Position numbers and translations under genes: made by a program
The notes under the pieces: generated by a model
Told to the model about the DNA's origin: nothing
The model's database searches: none
What the model saw: the letters and a program-made list of their open reading frames with translations, nothing else
Part shown: positions 10,583 through 21,808 of the stretch, one piece after another
Layout: each line of letters starts with the position of its first letter
Numbering within the stretch: position 1 is the stretch's first letter
Assembly (NCBI RefSeq): GCF_019320115.1
Contig: NC_089597.1
Coordinates: forward strand, 121,506,951 to 121,570,950
DNA: 64,000 nt
DNA from: Miscanthus floridulus
Taxonomy: Eukaryota; Streptophyta; Magnoliopsida; Poales; Poaceae
Reading direction: 5' to 3'

Positions 10583-10660
10583 CAAGTGACGGTGTAGTGC
10601 AGTGGTAGAGCAGCGGACACACGAGGGAGAGGTCGTGAGTTCGAATCCCGCCGGCCGCGT
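10583..10660 (+). other. tRNA-like segment with Pol III A and B boxes
   Basis: TAGTGCAGTGG (10595-10605) fits the A-box consensus and GTTCGAATCC (10639-10648) fits the B-box, with 33 nt between them as in tRNA genes. The acceptor stem does not pair and the T stem has a mismatch, so this is not a working tRNA gene. It is a tRNA-derived or SINE-like relic inside CACTA-1. The antisense translation contains AGGIRTHDL, a string often seen in spurious protein predictions over such tRNA-like sequence. Confidence 0.6.
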
Positions 10661-11037
10661 TAGCCGCGAATTTTGCGCAAAAAATATAGCGAGTTCGATG
10701 GCCGGTGGCGCTGGATGGAAGGACGCTAGCGGGTGGCGGCCTCCCCAAAAAAATTTGCTATTATTTTTAGGTTTTTTCGCATTTTCATTTTGCCGAGGTA
10801 AATCTTTGCCGAGTGCTTTTTCGGCACTCGGCAAAGGCTTTGCTGAGTGCCCTTTGCCGAGTGCGGCACTCGGCAAAGCCTTTGCCGAATGTATTTCGGG
10901 CTTTGCCGAGTGCCGCAGGCACTCGGCAAAGCACCGGTTTTCAGTAGTGATTGTAAAGAGAATTACAAAGATTTATAATATCAAATAGATATTACTATAA
11001 AAATATAACTAATACAAAATCTAATGATACTTATTTG

Positions 11038-11380
11038 GGCCTTGTTTAGTTCTAGAGTGTAAAATTTTGGAGTGTCATATCGGGCGTCATATGGGGTGTT
11101 ACATGGGGTGTTCGGATACTAATAAAATAAATAAATTACAGAATCCGTCAGTAAACCGCGAGACGATTTTATTAAGCCTAACTAAGCTATCATTAGCACA
11201 TTTGTTACTGTAGCACTTTATTGTCAAATCATAGACTAGTTAGGCTTAAAAGATTCGTCTCGCAAAGTAGTCGCAATCTGTGTAATTAGTTTTTTTTTGT
11301 CTATATTTAATACTCAATATATGTGTCCAAATATTCGATGGGATATGATGTAAACTTTTGAGGAGGAACTAAATAATGCC
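11038..11380. mobile_element. Tourist-like MITE
   Basis: Termini GGCCTTGTTTAGTTC and GAACTAAATAATGCC, flanked by a TTG direct duplication (11035-11037 and 11381-11383). It contains the family core TTAGGCTTAAAAGATTCGTC and TATATTTAATACTC. A 3-bp target duplication fits PIF/Harbinger-derived MITEs. Confidence 0.8.
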
Positions 11381-11568
11381 TTGGTCATAAACATTATTAT
11401 TTTCTTATATAGAATTGGTCAAACTTGAGATGGTTTGACTATAAAAAAAAAGTTGGAATGACTTGTAATTTGGAATGGAGCCAGTATTTCTCTTTCTCAT
11501 TCTCATTCATCTGTGTTGTGCATATGTGTTTGTTGTAATACAACAAAAAGTAATTAACATTCATATAA

Positions 11569-11732
11569 GGCCTGTTTGGATGGACCAGGAGTCTAGGACT
11601 AATAGCTAATTCTAATAGCTCTAATATATGAACGAACTGGTCCACGGTGGACTAACAATTAGTGTTGTCCCTGTTTGGATCCTTAGAGATAAAATTATTC
11701 AACTAGTTGCTAGTTTTATGGATCCAAACAGC
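11569..11732. mobile_element. Probable MITE (GGCCTGTTTGGAT ends)
   Basis: Left GGCCTGTTTGGATGGA and right TATGGATCCAAACAGC are inverted. An internal CCCTGTTTGGATCC near 11670 suggests two adjacent or nested copies. The target duplication was not resolved. Confidence 0.5.
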
Positions 11733-12720
11733 AAGAGAGGCGGAGAACCCTTCTGTTGATTTATATGAATATTTCCACTATTTTTTCTTTATGCATAAAA
11801 AAAACTTCACTCAGATGACTGTTCTACGATGATTCAGTTTTTATTTTTCTGGGGGTAAACTTGTAATACTGGTTCGAAGTGGCCGGTGGTAAATTAGCAA
11901 TTACCACCATTTACTAGCCACATTTCATAGGTGTAAGCTTTTGCTCGCTGATCTCTTGAGTCGAGCAGAGTTGCATCGTGGCCCTTCACTGTACACCTAC
12001 TACTGGCAGATGAAGACTGTAGGGCTATAGGCCAACATAAGAATCAATCCTTTAAATAGTTCCTTACGATGCACGTAGTATGTATGTACGTCTATCGAAA
12101 AGCCTGCATATACGTTCTTTTGTGAGGGGGCGCGCAGGAGGACCAGCCACAACCAATGTGCATTTTGTCCTGGATGACAACTTTTCAGTAGCTTACGGGC
12201 CATGCTAGAGCGTTCTTATTCGGTCTACAGGAGCTGAAGAGGAAATGCCGTTGCTACGAGGTTTCTGTCGGAATTTACACAGCCGTGGTGCCCAATACTC
12301 CGGGAACTTTGCAGATAAGTGCTCCATTTACCTTTTTTATTTCCTCCGTGAAAACATGACCTTGGAGTTGGAAAACACACGACAGGGGAATGCACGGACG
12401 TCCGGGCCTACGGCCCGTTCGGACGCAGCTCTACAACCCACCAATACTTGTCAGAGAAGCTATCTGATCTCAGCTGCGGAACCACGGAATAGCGTAACAG
12501 AAAGAGGGCCCATTCGCCCGTGTAACGGAACCACGAAACAGAAGGAGCGCCCGCCCGCACCACTCGCAGCGGCCCGTCCCCGGTCGCGCCGCCATTCCCC
12601 GCCGCGCTGCCAGCATCGTGAAGAAGGGGAGGGGCCGGTGCCCACATGCGCCTCTGGTTCGGATGCCTAGCCAGCACCGAAAGAAGGTGGAGGCAACGAG
12701 GCGAGGCGGTCAAAGGCTAG
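11733..12720. other. Intergenic, nothing recognised
   Basis: The last part (12384-12720) is GC-rich and resembles the left flank of the repeat at 6500-7600. No gene is supported. Confidence 0.4.
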
Positions 12721-12823
12721 GAGGGACAGCGATGCAACACCTGATCTACTTTTGAAATATCCAAATTCAACACTTGCAACATATTCTGGAGACAGATAAA
12801 ACATTTGAAACATGTATTTGAAA
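12721..12823. repeat. Left half of the GAAAC-type repeat split by CACTA-2
   Basis: Short GATGCAACA, AACACTTGCAACAT and ACATTTGAAACATG units stop at the AAA duplication (12821-12823). The array resumes at 47476 with AAACACTTGCA, so the large CACTA element inserted into it. Confidence 0.7.
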
Positions 12824-12840
12824 CACTACTACATAAAAAA

Positions 12841-13147
12841 TTAACCAAGGCGTTTTACTTTGGGGCTCGGAGGCGGGCAGGCTGGTTGCCCGCCTTCATT
12901 ATTCGGTGGCAGCCAGCCTGCCCAGCAACCGTCTCGGTTAATCATTAACTGAGGCGGGCAACTTAATGTGCCCGTCTCAGTTAATATAGATTAACAGAGG
13001 CGATCATCCTAAGGCAACCGCCTCGGTTAATCATTTACCGAGGTGAGAGGCGGTCATTCTAAGGCAACCGCCTCGGTTAATTATTTACCGAGGCGGGCAT
13101 CGTATCACAACCGCCTCGGTAAATCAGGCTCAGCCCGCTAGCCCACG
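12841..13147. repeat. Subterminal repeat array of CACTA-2, left
   Basis: Many copies of CCGCCTCGGTTAAT and its inverse TTACCGAGGCGG, several in head-to-head pairs. In CACTA elements such arrays are the usual sites for the DNA-binding accessory protein. Confidence 0.8.
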
Positions 13148-15558
13148 TGTAAGGTCGAGATGGTGGACTAGAGGGGGATGAATCGTCCTTTCTAAAATTA
13201 ATCGCGTCGGCTAATTGAAACAAGTGTGGAATTAATACTATCGGTCTAGCCAAGACTACACCCCTCTATCTTTGTTCTCTAACACCTCGCTAAGATCCTA
13301 ATTAAGCAATAAAGGTGTCGGGCTAGCTAGAACTCACCTAACCAATTATAGGAGTAAGGTCACACAAACCTATGTCAGTAGTACTTGAAGCAATGAGGGA
13401 GCTACTACACATGCTAGTAAGCAAAAGCACAAAGTCAACTAAACTCACTAATAATGCTCAATAAAAAGGCAACCAATGCCAAATTAGAGAGCGCAAATAC
13501 TTAGCAACACAAACTAAACAATATGACTAACAAGGTTACACAAACCAAATTAGCCACGTAAGGGAGCTACTTCTATGCTACATAATCAACAAGGTAACTA
13601 GTGAGCTACACAAGCTAACTAATTGCAAGAGCAACCACACAAGCACAATGTATATAAAAGTAATCACAAGCTTGTGTAAATGGATTGCAAATCAACGGGA
13701 AGAACAAGGTTGACACGGTGATTTTCTCCCGAGGTTCACGTGCTTGCCAACACGCTACGTCCTCGTTGTGTCGATCGCTCACTTGGTGGTTCGGTGGCTA
13801 ATTGGCATCACCCACCAAGCCCGCACGTCGAGCACCGTAAGAACCTACCCCGAAAGTGAGGGTAGCTTAATGACATGTTTTACTAGAGTTGCTCTTCGCG
13901 GCTCCCGCGGAGCGAGCACAATGCCCCTCACAAAGCTCTTCTCCGGAGCACCACACCAGCTTCTTGCGGGCTTCGACAGAGACCACCACCAAGCCATCTA
14001 GGAGGTGATAACCCAAGAGTAACAAGCACCACCGGCTTACAACTTGATCGCCTAGTGCCACTCGATGTAACCTCACAATGCAATCGCACTAGAATCGCTC
14101 TCTCACACAATCAAATGATCACTATCAAGCATATGTGAGATGGAGAGCTCCCAAGCACTCTCAAGCATGGACACAAAGTCTCCCAAGGTGCTCAGCATCA
14201 GCCATGGCCGAGACCACCTTCTATTTATAGCCCCATGGGCTAAACTAGCCGTTACCCCTTCACTGGGCGTTTTTCGGGTTGACCGAACACGCCGGTTATA
14301 TCGACCGGACGCACCCTACCAGCGTCCAGTCAATGGATGATTGCCACATCATCCCTGGCTTCACATACTGAGTGCCCGATCTCAACAGTTAAGTTGCGAC
14401 CGGACGCAACATAGTGTATGACCGGACGCAGGACCTCAGCGTCCGGTCACTTCCAGTAAGGTTTCACTCGTGACCGGACGTGTCCGATCACGCCCGACCA
14501 GACACACCCAGCATCTAGTCACTCATTGTCTCTTCTGTGCGCCACCACACCAGCGCGACCAGACGCACCCAACTAGCGTCCGGTCGAAGACCGATGCCTG
14601 CGCGTTCTCTGCTGCCACTGACCGGACGTAGGACCCCAGCGTCCGATCACTTTATAACCAGCGTCCGGTGCACTCTATGAAACCCTATCTTTTTTATACA
14701 GGGCGCCGGTGGCACTATCGGACTGTCCGCACTCTACGGGCGAACACTCCACCGGTGGAGTTTTGAATCCTTCTTGACTCTGTTTTATCGTAGAGTTGAT
14801 CCACATCAACTTCAACTTCATCTCCTTTATAAATATGCCAACACCACCAAGTGTACACCACCATGTGTATGTGTGTTAGCTTTTTACAAACATTTTTCAA
14901 AGGATTATCCACTCAAGCGATGATGCAAAGTTAGATCACTCGAGTGGCACTAGATGACCGATATGCAAATAAGTTTGCCTCTCTTAATAATACAACCATC
15001 TATCCTAAACCCGGTCATCAACTTCTCTACACACCTATGACCGGTGAAATGAAATGCCCTAGGTTATACCTTTGCCTTGCGCATTTCATTCCATCTCCTC
15101 CAATGTTGATGCAACACATGCACCAACATGATCAACAATGATATGATCCACTTCATATCATCACGTGATCATATTGGTTCATCGATCTTGACTTTACTTG
15201 CTTTTCACCGTTGCCTTTGTCCATCGGCACCAAGCCTTCCTTAAGCTTCATCTCCACGCGGTCCATCGCTCCAAAGCCTCCAACTTGCCCTTCACGCTTG
15301 CAACTGGTCCATCAAGCCAAGTCATGTCTTGGTCTTCTCCACCTTGATCACATGACTCAATGCCATGTCTCATTTGCAATGAGCTCCTTCATCATCACAT
15401 GTGTGAGCTTTGCAATATCTTCAAGCCATTTTCACCCTCATGGCATATGTTGCTCACACATATGTACCTGTTGGACTAATCACATGTGTATCTCACATAA
15501 ACACAATTAGTCCACCTAGGTTGTCACTCAATTACCAAAACCACACAAGGACCTTTCA
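13148..15558 (+). mobile_element. Solo LTR, probably Ty1/copia
   Basis: Begins TGTAAGGTCGAGATGG and ends ACAAGGACCTTTCA, with CCACG on the left (13143-13147) and CCATG on the right (15559-15563), a 5-bp target duplication with one change. The interior of a retrotransposon is absent, so this is a solo LTR left by recombination. Between about 14270 and 14670 it carries many copies of GACCGGACGC and its inverse GCGTCCGGTC. Copia membership is an inference from the ends and length. Its short frames have no recognisable domain. Confidence 0.75.
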
Positions 15559-15889
15559 CCATGCTAGCCCGCTATCCTCTCTAGTATATAAACGAAATCT
15601 TCAGAAACCCTAACTATCTCCCTCACACCTCCCCTCAGCTGCACGGCGCACTCTCCCTCACCCCTCCACTCAGCCAAACTCTCCCCCGCGCTCCTCCTCT
15701 TGTTCTCTCTATGACGCAATTGCGCTCCTCCTCTCGTTCTCTCTACAATGCAATCGCGCTCCTCCCTTGGCATCTCTCCTCTCCCTTAGGCATGGTGGCC
15801 TAATCCTCCTCTGGTGGGGCACGTGCGGCTACCTCCTCCTCCTCTGGCGGGGTGTGCGCTGTCGCCTCCTCCTCCTCTGACGTGGTTGT
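15559..15889 (+). other. CACTA-2 interior piece with a TATA-like box
   Basis: A TATATAAA box (15585-15592) is followed by pyrimidine-rich leader-like sequence (AACCCTAACTATCTCCC) and CTCCTCCTCCTC repeats up to the insertion of element B. It could be the old promoter and leader of CACTA-2 or of a captured gene. No coding sequence remains. Confidence 0.35.
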
Positions 15890-18800
15890 TGTAACAGAAC
15901 CGACCAATTATACGAAATTAAGTAAGAAAATCATCCGCCAGAGCAGACGATTTAGCAAACTTAAGCCCGTATAACCCGGTAGTCCGTGAAATCACGAAGG
16001 ATTTCAAACCAACTTCCATTCCAGCCAAGATCGTAATAAGTTTAGCGGTCACCATCACATATTACATAAAAGTTCGCAATCTCAGATACATCAGAGTTTC
16101 AACATAGTTATTACAAAACCAGTTCGAATAAAAGTAGCGGAAGCCATTTGTTCAAACCACACAAACACTCATGCGGAGTTCAAATATAGTGCCAGCGAAT
16201 GATCATCTCCAACAAAAGCATCAGACGAGACGTAAGGAATGACCATGCCCATGATCCTAAGCATCACCCATCGTAGGATAAAGGCAGTTGATACAGTAGC
16301 CGTAATACATCTGCCCATCTGCAACAAGTGGGAATAAAACCCTGAGTACGAGAAGGTACTCAGCTAGACTTACCCGACATAACCGAAAATAAGTGACACC
16401 AAGGATTATGAAAGGCTTTATAGTAGGGTAGCTGACTCATTTGCAAAAGAAGCATTTTTAGCATTGCAAGAACCTTTCTAAAAGCATTATTGTCAAGTTA
16501 ATTATTATTAACCTGTCGACTAGATTTGCACCTATGCTAGAGCAAACACATGATTAAGCAGATAATGATAACCAATGATCATTAAACAACTTCCATAATG
16601 TCATATTCATTATAACTGTCCAAGTGTTCCATAAACATTTACTACGATGAAGTAACTCAAGTCAAGTGCTCACTGTCCAGGAGCGATGGCGATTCGAATC
16701 GATTCCTAACCAGCTGGTGATTTATTCCTTACACAAATCTCACTCACCCGCTAAAGTGAGATATTGATCACCGAGTTAACTATCCAGGAATCTTGAGTTT
16801 GCTAGGAACCACATGTACTCGGGGGCCGACCGACTACACTTTGGTCTTATCATCTCGCCCCCTTGTCCTACCACACCTGCTCCGGCACAGTGCGTTGCGG
16901 GCAATCTACTCGGCCCGAATAATCTCCTAGCTTCACGGTCGGAAGGTACTTTATTCGGCCAGCTAAATGTAAGGCATGCATTCAACATGACTCGAGGCCC
17001 AACAACGATCGGTCCTTAATCGACACAGACGGAAACACTACAGTCCAAAACTCTACAAGTCTTCGTCCGGTCTCAACTTCATTTAACACTTAGTTATACC
17101 ATGACTTCATAGTCATCCAAGCAGATCCTGGTAACCACCTATAGCTCGTAGGTAACAGAAAATCACCCGACTTCTACTGGTCTAAGCCAACTAAGCATTG
17201 ACTCGACTGCGGATACCAGGGTAACAAGGATATAGTATAACAAAGGTAAACAAGGTATAATGTAGCAACGGTTATAAACAACTCCTGAACGTAATGCATC
17301 AATTAAAGTAAAGCATTGAATTAATAATTGCAAACCAGGAGAAAATGCTCCAGGGCTTGCCTCTCTCGAAGGAGCTCGGACGGTGATCGGGGCACTCCGG
17401 AAGTTCCTCAACGTCCTCCTCGTCGGCTCCTAGCACTTCCTAAGGCTGCACCTCGAACTGCTCCTCGGGCTCCTCGGTTATGATGACTGGGCTCTCGGTT
17501 TGTGATCCTGTATGATGCAAATGTGCGTAAGTGCTTATGCAATCGGTGCATCGGATGAGATAAATACAATGGATATGTTTGAATGCAAGGTAGTCAACAT
17601 CATCTAAGAAAATATACTACAAGCACATGTCATCTACTGCATTCTCTTCTACTACTAATATGTTAAGTCAACACATCTTATTAAATGCTTCAAAGATACA
17701 CCAAAGCTTTACTAATTTCTTAATCACACATAAAGCAACACTTGATTAAACCCTAATTAATAATAGGTTTGAATAGCAACCTCTATTTTTATTGCTTAGA
17801 AAAATCTTAAAAAATTACCATAGCACATTACTACCCTAAGTAGTCTACTATCAGATTTTCATGGTATTTGAATGAGTGGATTAGCCTACACAAAAATAAC
17901 AAGCTATGGCATGATTATGAACAAAAAAATACTTTGAACTGTGAAAAGTGTCAAACAGCAGAGTTAGTATTTTTCCTAGGTTCTTCATAGCATACAATGA
18001 CTGTACAAAAATTATCACATGCATGTTTTATACAAAGTTTGCTCTCCAACTAAAATAACAAAAATCAGCCATTAAAGGTACTTGAACTACACCTCAAAAT
18101 TTCCCCACAGCACATGCATGAAACATATTTTTTCTAGGAAGTACATGACATAAGAATATTAACAAACTTGGAAATCATATTTTTCTGAAGCGTATAGATT
18201 TTTCTACACATTTTTCAAGTTATCAGCAATATACATGATTAAATAAAGTTCTACAGAAAAGTATCTCAAAAATGACATGCAATAATTTTCCCAAGTAGAT
18301 CTAATGATAAGGAACCTAGACAAATTTATTTCAATAGATTTGGAGCAAATTTGAGTACCCAAACATTTTCCAAACCATTTCTATTTTCAAATAATAAAGA
18401 AAAATGAAAAACAAATCATTCAATCGCTACTGGGCCAGCCTGCTGGAAGCACTCGGCCCACGGCCACATTTGGCCTGCGTGGCCCGAGCGGAGGGGAAAG
18501 GGAAGACGGCCCGGTAGGGCGTCGGCCCACGGCCTTTCGGCCTGGCTCGGCTGAGGCAAAGGCCACGCCGGCGCTACGACGTCGCGGCGACGCGGCTCGG
18601 CCACGAGGCCGGCGGCCATTCCCGGCCATGATAGGGTGAGATAGCGGGCGCATGTGGTTCGCGAGAAGATGGCAAAGGCAGGAAGGTAGCTAGGCAGGGT
18701 GGAGAAGAGTGGGAAGGGCGACTTCCACAGCGGCCGAGCACGGCGGCGCCATGGCCGACGGTGGCGAGGCTCGAGACGGCTCTACCTGGGCTCAACCAGT

Positions 18801-19787
18801 CGACACAGGCGCGAGCACGACATGCCGGAGAGTGAGGTGGGGCTATGGCTGCACAAACGCTGGCCGAGGTGGAGGAGCCGCGGCGGATTTTGCCGGCGGG
18901 TGCGGTGGCCCGGCGAGGAGGAGAGCGAGTGCGCGCGGTGCTTGCGGAGAGGAGAAGCAGCGCGGGAATGAGCGAGCGAGTGCACCGGCTTCGGTAGGAG
19001 TAGGCGGGCGCGTGGGCGCGGGCGTAGGCCGGCTGCGACGCGCGGCGGCGTCGACGGCGCATGGCCGCCACGCGGCGGGCAAGCTCTGCCGCGGTCGGGT
19101 GCGGCGCGGCACGTCAGCGGGTAGGTGTGCGCGGAGGCAGGCCAGGCGTAGCGCTGGGCTGGGCTGGGCTGGGCCGAGGCGAGGCGTGCGGCGCGGCGGG
19201 AGGCTGGCTGGGCTGGCTTCGGCCGTGGGCCAGAAGCGAGGCGGCGGCCCGCGAAGGAGAAAACCCCTTTTTCATTTGTATTTTCAAGGAATTTTTAAAT
19301 GCCAACTTTCAAATATTATTTTGAGCAAGAAAATGACATCTTTTGAAAATGTACCAAAAATGAAAGTTGATTAGAATTTAATTCTCTACAACTTTGCTTT
19401 TATGACCAAAGCCAAATTTTTTCTAGATTTTGAATTGAAAAATCAAAGTCCATGTTTAACTCAAACCCTAATTTTTGGGAAATTACTTTGGAAGCAAAAT
19501 TTTGAATAAATTTGAATACAAACCTTTCTCCAAAAATTGAACTAAATAACCCTAGATGATTTACAATAGTAGCCAAACATGTTTTACTAACCTAGCAAGC
19601 AAAATCAGGGCAAAACAATTCTAACAAAGGTATGCAACATTCAGGTTTCACAACATGTTTCAAATATTTCGAAGTAGTGTTTCAATTGTTATTTACATGA
19701 TTAGGCATGTATGATTAGGATGCTTGATGATGCATGATATGTATGATTTGCAGTGCCTAAATGCAGGCATAACACCGAGGTGTTACA
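15890..19787 (-). repeat. 3' LTR of element B
   Basis: 3,898 bp, TGTAACAGAACC...GTGTTACA. Homologous to 40360-44216 throughout, with scattered substitutions and small indels. Includes a GC-rich block (18420-19260), a conserved 396-bp block (16641-17036) and a small hairpin (16342-16363). Reading frames in the GC-rich block appear on both strands and are composition artefacts. Confidence 0.92.
16641..17036 (-). other. 396-bp conserved LTR block, copy 1 (element B 3' LTR)
   Basis: From ACTACGATGAAGTAACTC to CGACACAGACGGAAAC. The same block, with the same length and no net indel, occurs at 25256-25651, 34404-34799 and 41109-41504, in LTRs of two families that differ strongly elsewhere. It keeps frames of about 70 codons open on both strands. 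On the minus strand it holds GGAATAAATC, a possible poly(A) signal. Confidence 0.8.
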
Positions 19788-19801
19788 GCCCTCCCCCCTT
19801 A
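19788..19801 (-). other. Polypurine tract of element B
   Basis: On the minus strand AAGGGGGGAGGGC abuts the 3' LTR. Element C has the same tract at 29274-29287. Confidence 0.88.
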
Positions 19802-19810
19802 TAAAAAATC

Positions 19811-20263
19811 TCATCCCGAGATTTGGGTTACGAACCATTTGTTATAAAAATCTTCATAAGCTTTTTGTAGATACTCTCCTGTTTCCCAAGTTGCATCTCC
19901 CTCCTCATGATGATCCCACTGTATCTTGTATGTTTTCACCACACTATTCCAAGTAGCACATTCCTTAGTGTCTAACACCTGGACCAGTTGCTCGCGATAC
20001 ACCAAATCTGATTTGAGTTGGATACCTCGAGGTTCTATTCTTTCCTCTGGAACACGCAAACATTTCTTAAGATGTGATACATGGAAAACTAGGAAAACGG
20101 TACTCATTATCTTCGGTAACTCTAACTTGTAGGCTACCGAACCTCTTTGTTCCAAGATCTTGTATGGTCCTACGAATCTCGCGGCAAGCTTTCTTCGGAC
20201 TCCAAACCTTTTCTTCTTCATTGGCGTGACTTTTAGATAAACATAGTCACCAACTTCAAACAC
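19811..20263 (-). pseudogene. Element B integrase C-terminus with chromodomain
   Basis: Starts in the integrase C-terminal barrel (VGDYVYLKVTPMKK, ARFVGPYKILEQ, VFHVSHLKKC). It ends in a chromodomain-like module with YKIQWDHHEEGDATWE and a C-terminal helix (YLQKAYEDFYNK). Chromodomains of chromoviruses steer integration towards particular chromatin marks, classically H3K9 methylation. The segment is in frame with the integrase upstream, separated by a TAG. It closes about 23 bp from the 3' LTR, as is usual for this clade. Confidence 0.85.
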
Positions 20264-20323
20264 AAGGGGTCTCCTTCTTCTGTCTGCATAACTTTTCTGA
20301 CGTGATTGGGCAGCTTTCAGATT

Positions 20324-21154
20324 CTACTGAATAATATGAACTTTCTTCTCGGCTTCTTCTACAAAGTCAATGCCATAATACCTTCTATCTCCAGGCTTGA
20401 CCCAATTCAAGGGTGTTCTACATTTTCTGCCATATAAAGCTTCGAAGGGAGCCATCTTGATGCTTTCTTGATAACTATTATTATAAGAAAACTCAGCTAA
20501 CGGTAACCATGACTCCCATGATCCCTTAGAAGACAATACACAGGCTCTTAACATATCCTCTAAAACAATATTCACTCGTTCAGTCTGACCAGCTATCTGA
20601 GGATGATAAGCGGTACTACGAATCAAACTAGTTCCTAAGCCTTTGTGTAAATATTCCCAAAAGTGAGTCGTGAACTGTGAGCCTCTATTAGATACTATGG
20701 TCTTTGGTATACCATGCAACCTCACAATTTCTGCGATATACTTCTCGGCATATTGAGGTGGTCGATAATCTATTTTGATAGGCAAGAAATGAGCGGTCTT
20801 GGTAAGACAGTCCACAATTACCCAAATCGAATCATGTCCTTTTTGAGTAGTGGGCAAACCCGTGATAAAATCCATACTGATATCGTCCCACTTCCAACTA
20901 GGGACTGATAAGGGTTGCAACATACCAGTAGGTTTCATGTGGATGGCTTTCACTCGACAACATGTGTCACATCTGACAACATATGCTGTAATTTCTTTCT
21001 TCATTTTGGTCCACCAATAACGAGATCTTAGTTCTTGATATATCTTACTACTTCCGGGATGGATAGATAGCTTAGAAAGGTGAGCTTCATCCATAAGTTT
21101 ATTCCTAAGCTCTCGATCCTTGGGAACCACAAGACGGTCGTCAAACCACAACAC
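20324..21154 (-). pseudogene. Element B integrase (catalytic Asp lost)
   Basis: Zinc-binding HHCC domain: His in DEAHLSKLSIHPG and Cys in VRCDTCCRVK. Catalytic core: first Asp in SMDFITGLP and Glu in GQTERVN are present, but the second Asp is Asn in IVSNRGSQF (AAT, where the family has Asp in SDRGSQF), which should abolish strand transfer. A TAG separates it from RNase H (DE-stop-GVLWFDDRL) and another from the C-terminal part. About 276 residues. Confidence 0.88.
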
Positions 21155-21157
21155 GCC

Positions 21158-21793
21158 CTATTCATCCACTTTAAAGTGTTGAGACAACTTTTCTTTTATT
21201 TTCTCTTTGATGTGGAATATCCCCTTATCAGTTTTCTGGCCTTCTATTATCTTACTCTCCAAAGAGCAACTAATCTGAATACTATGTAACACAGCAGGAT
21301 GCATTAGATCGAACCCATCTTCAAGTAATGGCTGCACATTCAAGTAATGTGACTTTCTGCTCAAAGCATCTGCCACTACATTGGCTTTTCCAGGATGATA
21401 TTGCACATTCAAGTTGTAATCCTTGATCAATTCCAACCATCTGTGCTGTCTCATGTTTAACTCTGGTTGGGTAAAGATGTACTTAAGACTCTTATGATCC
21501 GTGAAAATATTGCACATATTACCAAGTAGATAATGTCTCCAAATTTTTAGGGCGTGCACAACTGCAACAAGTTCAAGATCATGTGTTGGATAGTTGACCT
21601 CGTGCTTTCTCAATTGGCGTGATGCATAAGCAATGACTCTCCTTTCTTGCATAAGAACATAGCCTAATCTAGTTTTCGATGCATCACAAAACACATCAAA
21701 TGGTTTCTCAATATCTGGTTGTGCTAGAATAGGAGCAGTGGTCAACAGTTTCTGCAAAGTGTGGAAAGCTGCTTCACACTCTTCTATCCACAC
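21158..21793 (-). pseudogene. Element B RNase H and connection to integrase
   Basis: Contains the Ty3-type RNase H landmarks in order: [16 protein letters not shown] (Asp), [15 protein letters not shown] (Glu), [11 protein letters not shown] (Asp), VADALSR (Asp). Preceded in frame by a TAG after the RT thumb region, and followed by a TAG before the integrase. Confidence 0.88.
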
Positions 21794-21808
21794 AAACTTG
21801 TGATCCTT

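Larger units (their letters stand above)
9474..10949. mobile_element. Non-autonomous CACTA element (CACTA-1)
   Basis: The right end reads GCACCGGTTTTCAGTAGTG, the inverse of the classic CACTACTGAAAACCGGTGC terminus. The left end is decayed at its first bases (CCGAGTCGAAAACCGGCGC) but keeps the rest. A 3-bp duplication ATT flanks it (9471-9473 and 10950-10952), as expected for CACTA elements. Both ends carry dense subterminal repeats of TTTGCCGAGTGC and CACTCGGCAAAG (9494-9745 and 10790-10932), the binding-site-like arrays of this superfamily. There is no transposase. The interior holds a long hairpin, a tandem repeat and a tRNA-like segment. Confidence 0.9.

Noticed and set aside
10533..10876. 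Minus-strand frames containing AGGIRTHDL
   Set aside because: This string is the reverse translation of the tRNA-like B-box region and is a frequent false protein prediction. It lies inside a CACTA element.
16776..16988. 70-codon frame repeated in all four large LTRs (also 25391, 34539, 41244)
   Set aside because: The opposite strand is equally open over the same block and no domain is recognisable. Conservation is better explained at nucleotide level.
18409..19374. Frames up to 221 codons in the GC-rich LTR block (also 42872-43802, 27677-28369, 36825-37517)
   Set aside because: Open on both strands, Arg/Ala/Gly-rich, inside LTRs, and differing by frame between copies.
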